From Planctomycetota bacterium (GTDB lineage Bacteria; Planctomycetota; Phycisphaerae; UBA1845; UTPLA1), in assembly GCA_016712275.1 (NCBI GenBank), contig JADJRI010000034.1:1-17819 (forward strand): DNA of 17,819 nucleotides. Reading direction: 5' to 3'. Position 1 is the first letter of the stretch, and the number at the start of each line of letters is the position of its first letter. The translations under genes and the position numbers were made by a program. Positions 16,354 through 17,819 of this stretch are shown in pieces. Under the pieces are notes generated by a model. The model made no database searches and had not been told where the DNA came from. It worked only from the letters and a program-made list of their open reading frames with translations.

Positions 16354-16715
16354 GGAATACGGACGAGGACAGCATGCACGAGGGCGGATCGAATCCACCA
16401 CGGGATCCGCCGGCGATGGACGAGCCATCAGCCGAAAGCGTCCTTCGGCTCGCTTGCGTCTATCGTGCGTATCATCGGGCGATCTGGCCACGGCTGCTTT
16501 GCGCGCCGTGGGCAGGGAGCCTGGCCGTCGAGTCGGAGGATTCCTGGCGCGAGCTGTGGGGCCGAATCGGACGAGAATTCTATCGGTGCTTTGCGTTCGG
16601 AGACCGTAACATACGACGCGACATGATCTTGCGCGCATTCGCAGCAGGGGCAGGCGATCTGGCTGCGAAGCTCGATCGGTGGAGGTTATCGCTGGAACTC
16701 GGCAACGACAGATAA
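16350..16715 (+). CDS. Small protein of unknown function
   Basis: No family is recognised. The intact 121-residue frame begins inside the protease stop (ATGA overlap), which supports it as a real gene of the operon. The first 30 residues are Pro/Asp/Ser-rich and probably unstructured. The rest (ESVLRLACVYRAYHRAIWPR, then ESEDSWRELWGRIGREFYRC and RRDMILRAFAAGAGDLAAKL) is helical and Arg/Trp-rich with no membrane segment or signal, so a cytoplasmic product is expected. ATG 16371 is a possible later start. Confidence 0.55.
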   Translation: MRNTDEDSMHEGGSNPPRDPPAMDEPSAESVLRLACVYRAYHRAIWPRLLCAPWAGSLAVESEDSWRELWGRIGREFYRCFAFGDRNIRRDMILRAFAAGAGDLAAKLDRWRLSLELGNDR

Positions 16716-16776
16716 TCGAGGCTCGGGCCCCGCGAAGGTGGTCGTTGATCCAATGCGGGCATCGCATGACGAACAG

Positions 16777-16806
16777 GGAAGGAATAGTCGGCTTCGCGCA
16801 TCCAAC
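16777..16806 (+). promoter_or_regulatory. Putative ECF-type promoter, copy 2 (drives the YHS protein)
   Basis: The site reads GGAAGGAA, 11 bases, then GCGCATCCAAC, in the 160-base gap before the YHS gene and 70 bases ahead of its ATG. Both half-sites are identical to copy 1 more than 10 kb away, and the 11 spacer bases are different. Confidence 0.65.
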
Positions 16807-16876
16807 CAAGGTAAAGGGGCGCGGCCACCGTGGTGTGCGCTCCGGATCGTGACCCCACGCTTGGGAGACCTCAACA

Positions 16877-17648
16877 ATGTCCAATTGTCGAATCAGCATC
16901 GGTGGAGTGATCGCAGTTATCGCAATCGCCGGTTTCGCCGCGACGGGAGTCCTCGCACAGAATCATGAAACCCATCACCACGATGATCCCAAGGAAGAGA
17001 AAAAGGCACCGGTGCTGCCCAAGTGTCCCGTGATGGACGAAGCGGTGGACTTCTTTGTCAAGACGATGACGGCGGACGGCCCCGTGTACTTCTGCTGCAA
17101 GGGCTGCATCAAAAAATTCGAGGCGGATCCTGAGAAGTACGCGAAGCAGGTAGTCGAACAGCGGAAGATTCTAGCGAAACTGCCCAAGGTCCAGGTGACC
17201 TGCCCCGTTTCTGGCAAGCCCGTCGACGACAAGACATTCATCGAGAAAGACGGGAAGAAAACGTACTTTTGTTGCAAGAAATGCGTTGGTACATATGAAA
17301 AGGAGCCAAGCAAATACTCTGCACGGCTTGCCGACAGTTTCAGCTATCAGACCAAGTGCCCGGTGAGGGATTTGAGGATATGTGGATCCGAATGCCTAAC
17401 TCGGCTGAAGACCGGTGAGGGAGACTGTATTCTTCTGTTGTCCTGATGTGACAAGAAATCTTCTGAAGGATCCGGCGAAATACACGCCGAAGCTCGAAGC
17501 CCAAGGCATCCGGATAGATCCCAAGAAAGTGAAATCGCAGCGATCCCGCAAAAGAAGACAAACGACTCACATAAAGGAGATGGAGGCACGGACACGACTA
17601 CATGGACCACGACCATTGAAGGCGATGAAATGTGCGCCTCCCATGTAG
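16877..17648 (+). CDS. Secreted protein with three YHS-type metal-binding repeats, frameshifted in the third
   Basis: An ATG at 16877 with GGAG upstream opens a signal peptide (GGVIAVIAIAGFAATGVLAQ) and a His-rich start (NHETHHHDDP). Repeat 1 is PKCPVMDEAVDFF ... VYFCCKGCIKKFEADPEKYA. Repeat 2 is VTCPVSGKPVDD ... KKTYFCCKKCVGTYEKEPSKY. Repeat 3 starts TKCPV near 17354. The open frame ends at 17446, but one to two base changes near 17370-17420 lead to ETVFFCCPDVTRNLLKDPAKYTPKLEAQG in the next frame. In this third repeat the last Cys reads Val, so its site may be damaged. The true C-terminus is uncertain, and 17648 is simply the next stop in that frame. The tandem CPV/FCCxxC sites suggest a periplasmic copper or heavy-metal buffer. 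Confidence 0.8.
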
Positions 17649-17819
17649 CATCGGTCCACGCGAATTCTTGGTTTCGCCGACAACTCTGTATGGTGAGGAA
17701 CGAGCAGTCGCCGCCGACGCAGGCGAGCCGCCGTGGTGGTGGCAGACTTCGCGCAGCCGAAGAGACACATCGATTCATGGTGGCCGCCCTGGGCTTGGAT
17801 TGGCGCTGGTGGACTCATC
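17602..17819 (+). other. Possible start of a His-rich metal protein, frame-broken and cut by the window end
   Basis: ATG 17602 reads MDHDH and then stops. An upstream in-phase alternative (from ATG 17580 with one G removed) would read MEHGHDYMDHDH, and shifting one base after that gives EGDEMCASHVASVHANS. His-rich starts like this are common in copper-resistance proteins. Towards the end, a frame with IDSWWPPWAWIGAGGLI looks like a membrane helix. The evidence is only compositional, and no family can be named. Confidence 0.25.

Noticed and set aside
1..17819. CRISPR arrays, tRNA, rRNA, insertion sequences, integrase or attachment sites
   Set aside because: No regularly spaced repeats, clover-leaf sequences, transposase or integrase motifs were recognised on either strand.

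Overview
The window is a GC-rich (roughly 58-60% by eye) bacterial accessory region devoted to copper and heavy-metal handling, redox defence and envelope stress regulation. The mix of YHS and heavy-metal-binding lipoproteins, a Cys-rich CBM48 protein, an ECF sigma/anti-sigma pair and a SpoIIE-type phosphatase would suit an environmental Planctomycetota-like genome. That assignment is an inference from gene style, not from a marker gene.

Layout. Positions 1-1332 hold the 3' part of a CzcA/CusA-type RND efflux pump gene (+), broken into many frames. Positions 1382-4535 (-) hold, in transcription order, a membrane PP2C/SpoIIE serine phosphatase, an ECF sigma factor and a zinc-finger anti-sigma factor, all interrupted by small indels. 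Divergent from the phosphatase is a membrane HD-GYP protein (4828-5813, +). A tightly packed + strand cluster runs from 6081 to 9143: a SCO/thioredoxin-like lipoprotein, a Cys-rich CBM48 protein, an unknown membrane protein, a SAM methyltransferase, a CxxC-rich small lipoprotein and an AhpD-like protein. A second packed cluster runs from 9220 to 16715: a YHS + His-rich + DUF2231 membrane protein, a heavy-metal-binding lipoprotein, a TolC/CusC-type outer membrane protein, a two-domain multicopper oxidase, a CopB-type Cu P-type ATPase, a trypsin-like lipoprotein protease and a small unknown protein. A YHS-repeat periplasmic protein (16877 onward) and a His-rich fragment close the window.

Two observations stand out. 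(1) The AhpD-like gene has an in-frame TGA (8829-8831) exactly where the second Cys of the CxxC redox motif belongs. It is followed by a perfect 7-bp hairpin with a GGTC tetraloop, which looks like a bacterial SECIS element. The gene is therefore best read as a CxxU selenoprotein. (2) A bipartite element, GGAAGGA(A/C)-N11-GCGCATC(C/A)AA, occurs four times with invariant spacing. Each copy lies in an intergenic region and points at a gene: the phosphatase, the HD-GYP gene, the SCO-like operon and the YHS gene. It looks like an ECF-type promoter. Because the sigma/anti-sigma pair lies downstream of one copy, the whole region may be one self-regulated metal/redox stress regulon.

Caveat. Frame disruptions are dense at 1-5.8 kb, sparse between 6 and 9 kb, absent in 9.2-13.3 kb, and reappear towards the 3' end. 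Protein motifs stay well conserved across the breaks. This pattern fits uncorrected indels in a draft assembly at least as well as true pseudogenes, so gene boundaries in the broken genes are reconstructions.
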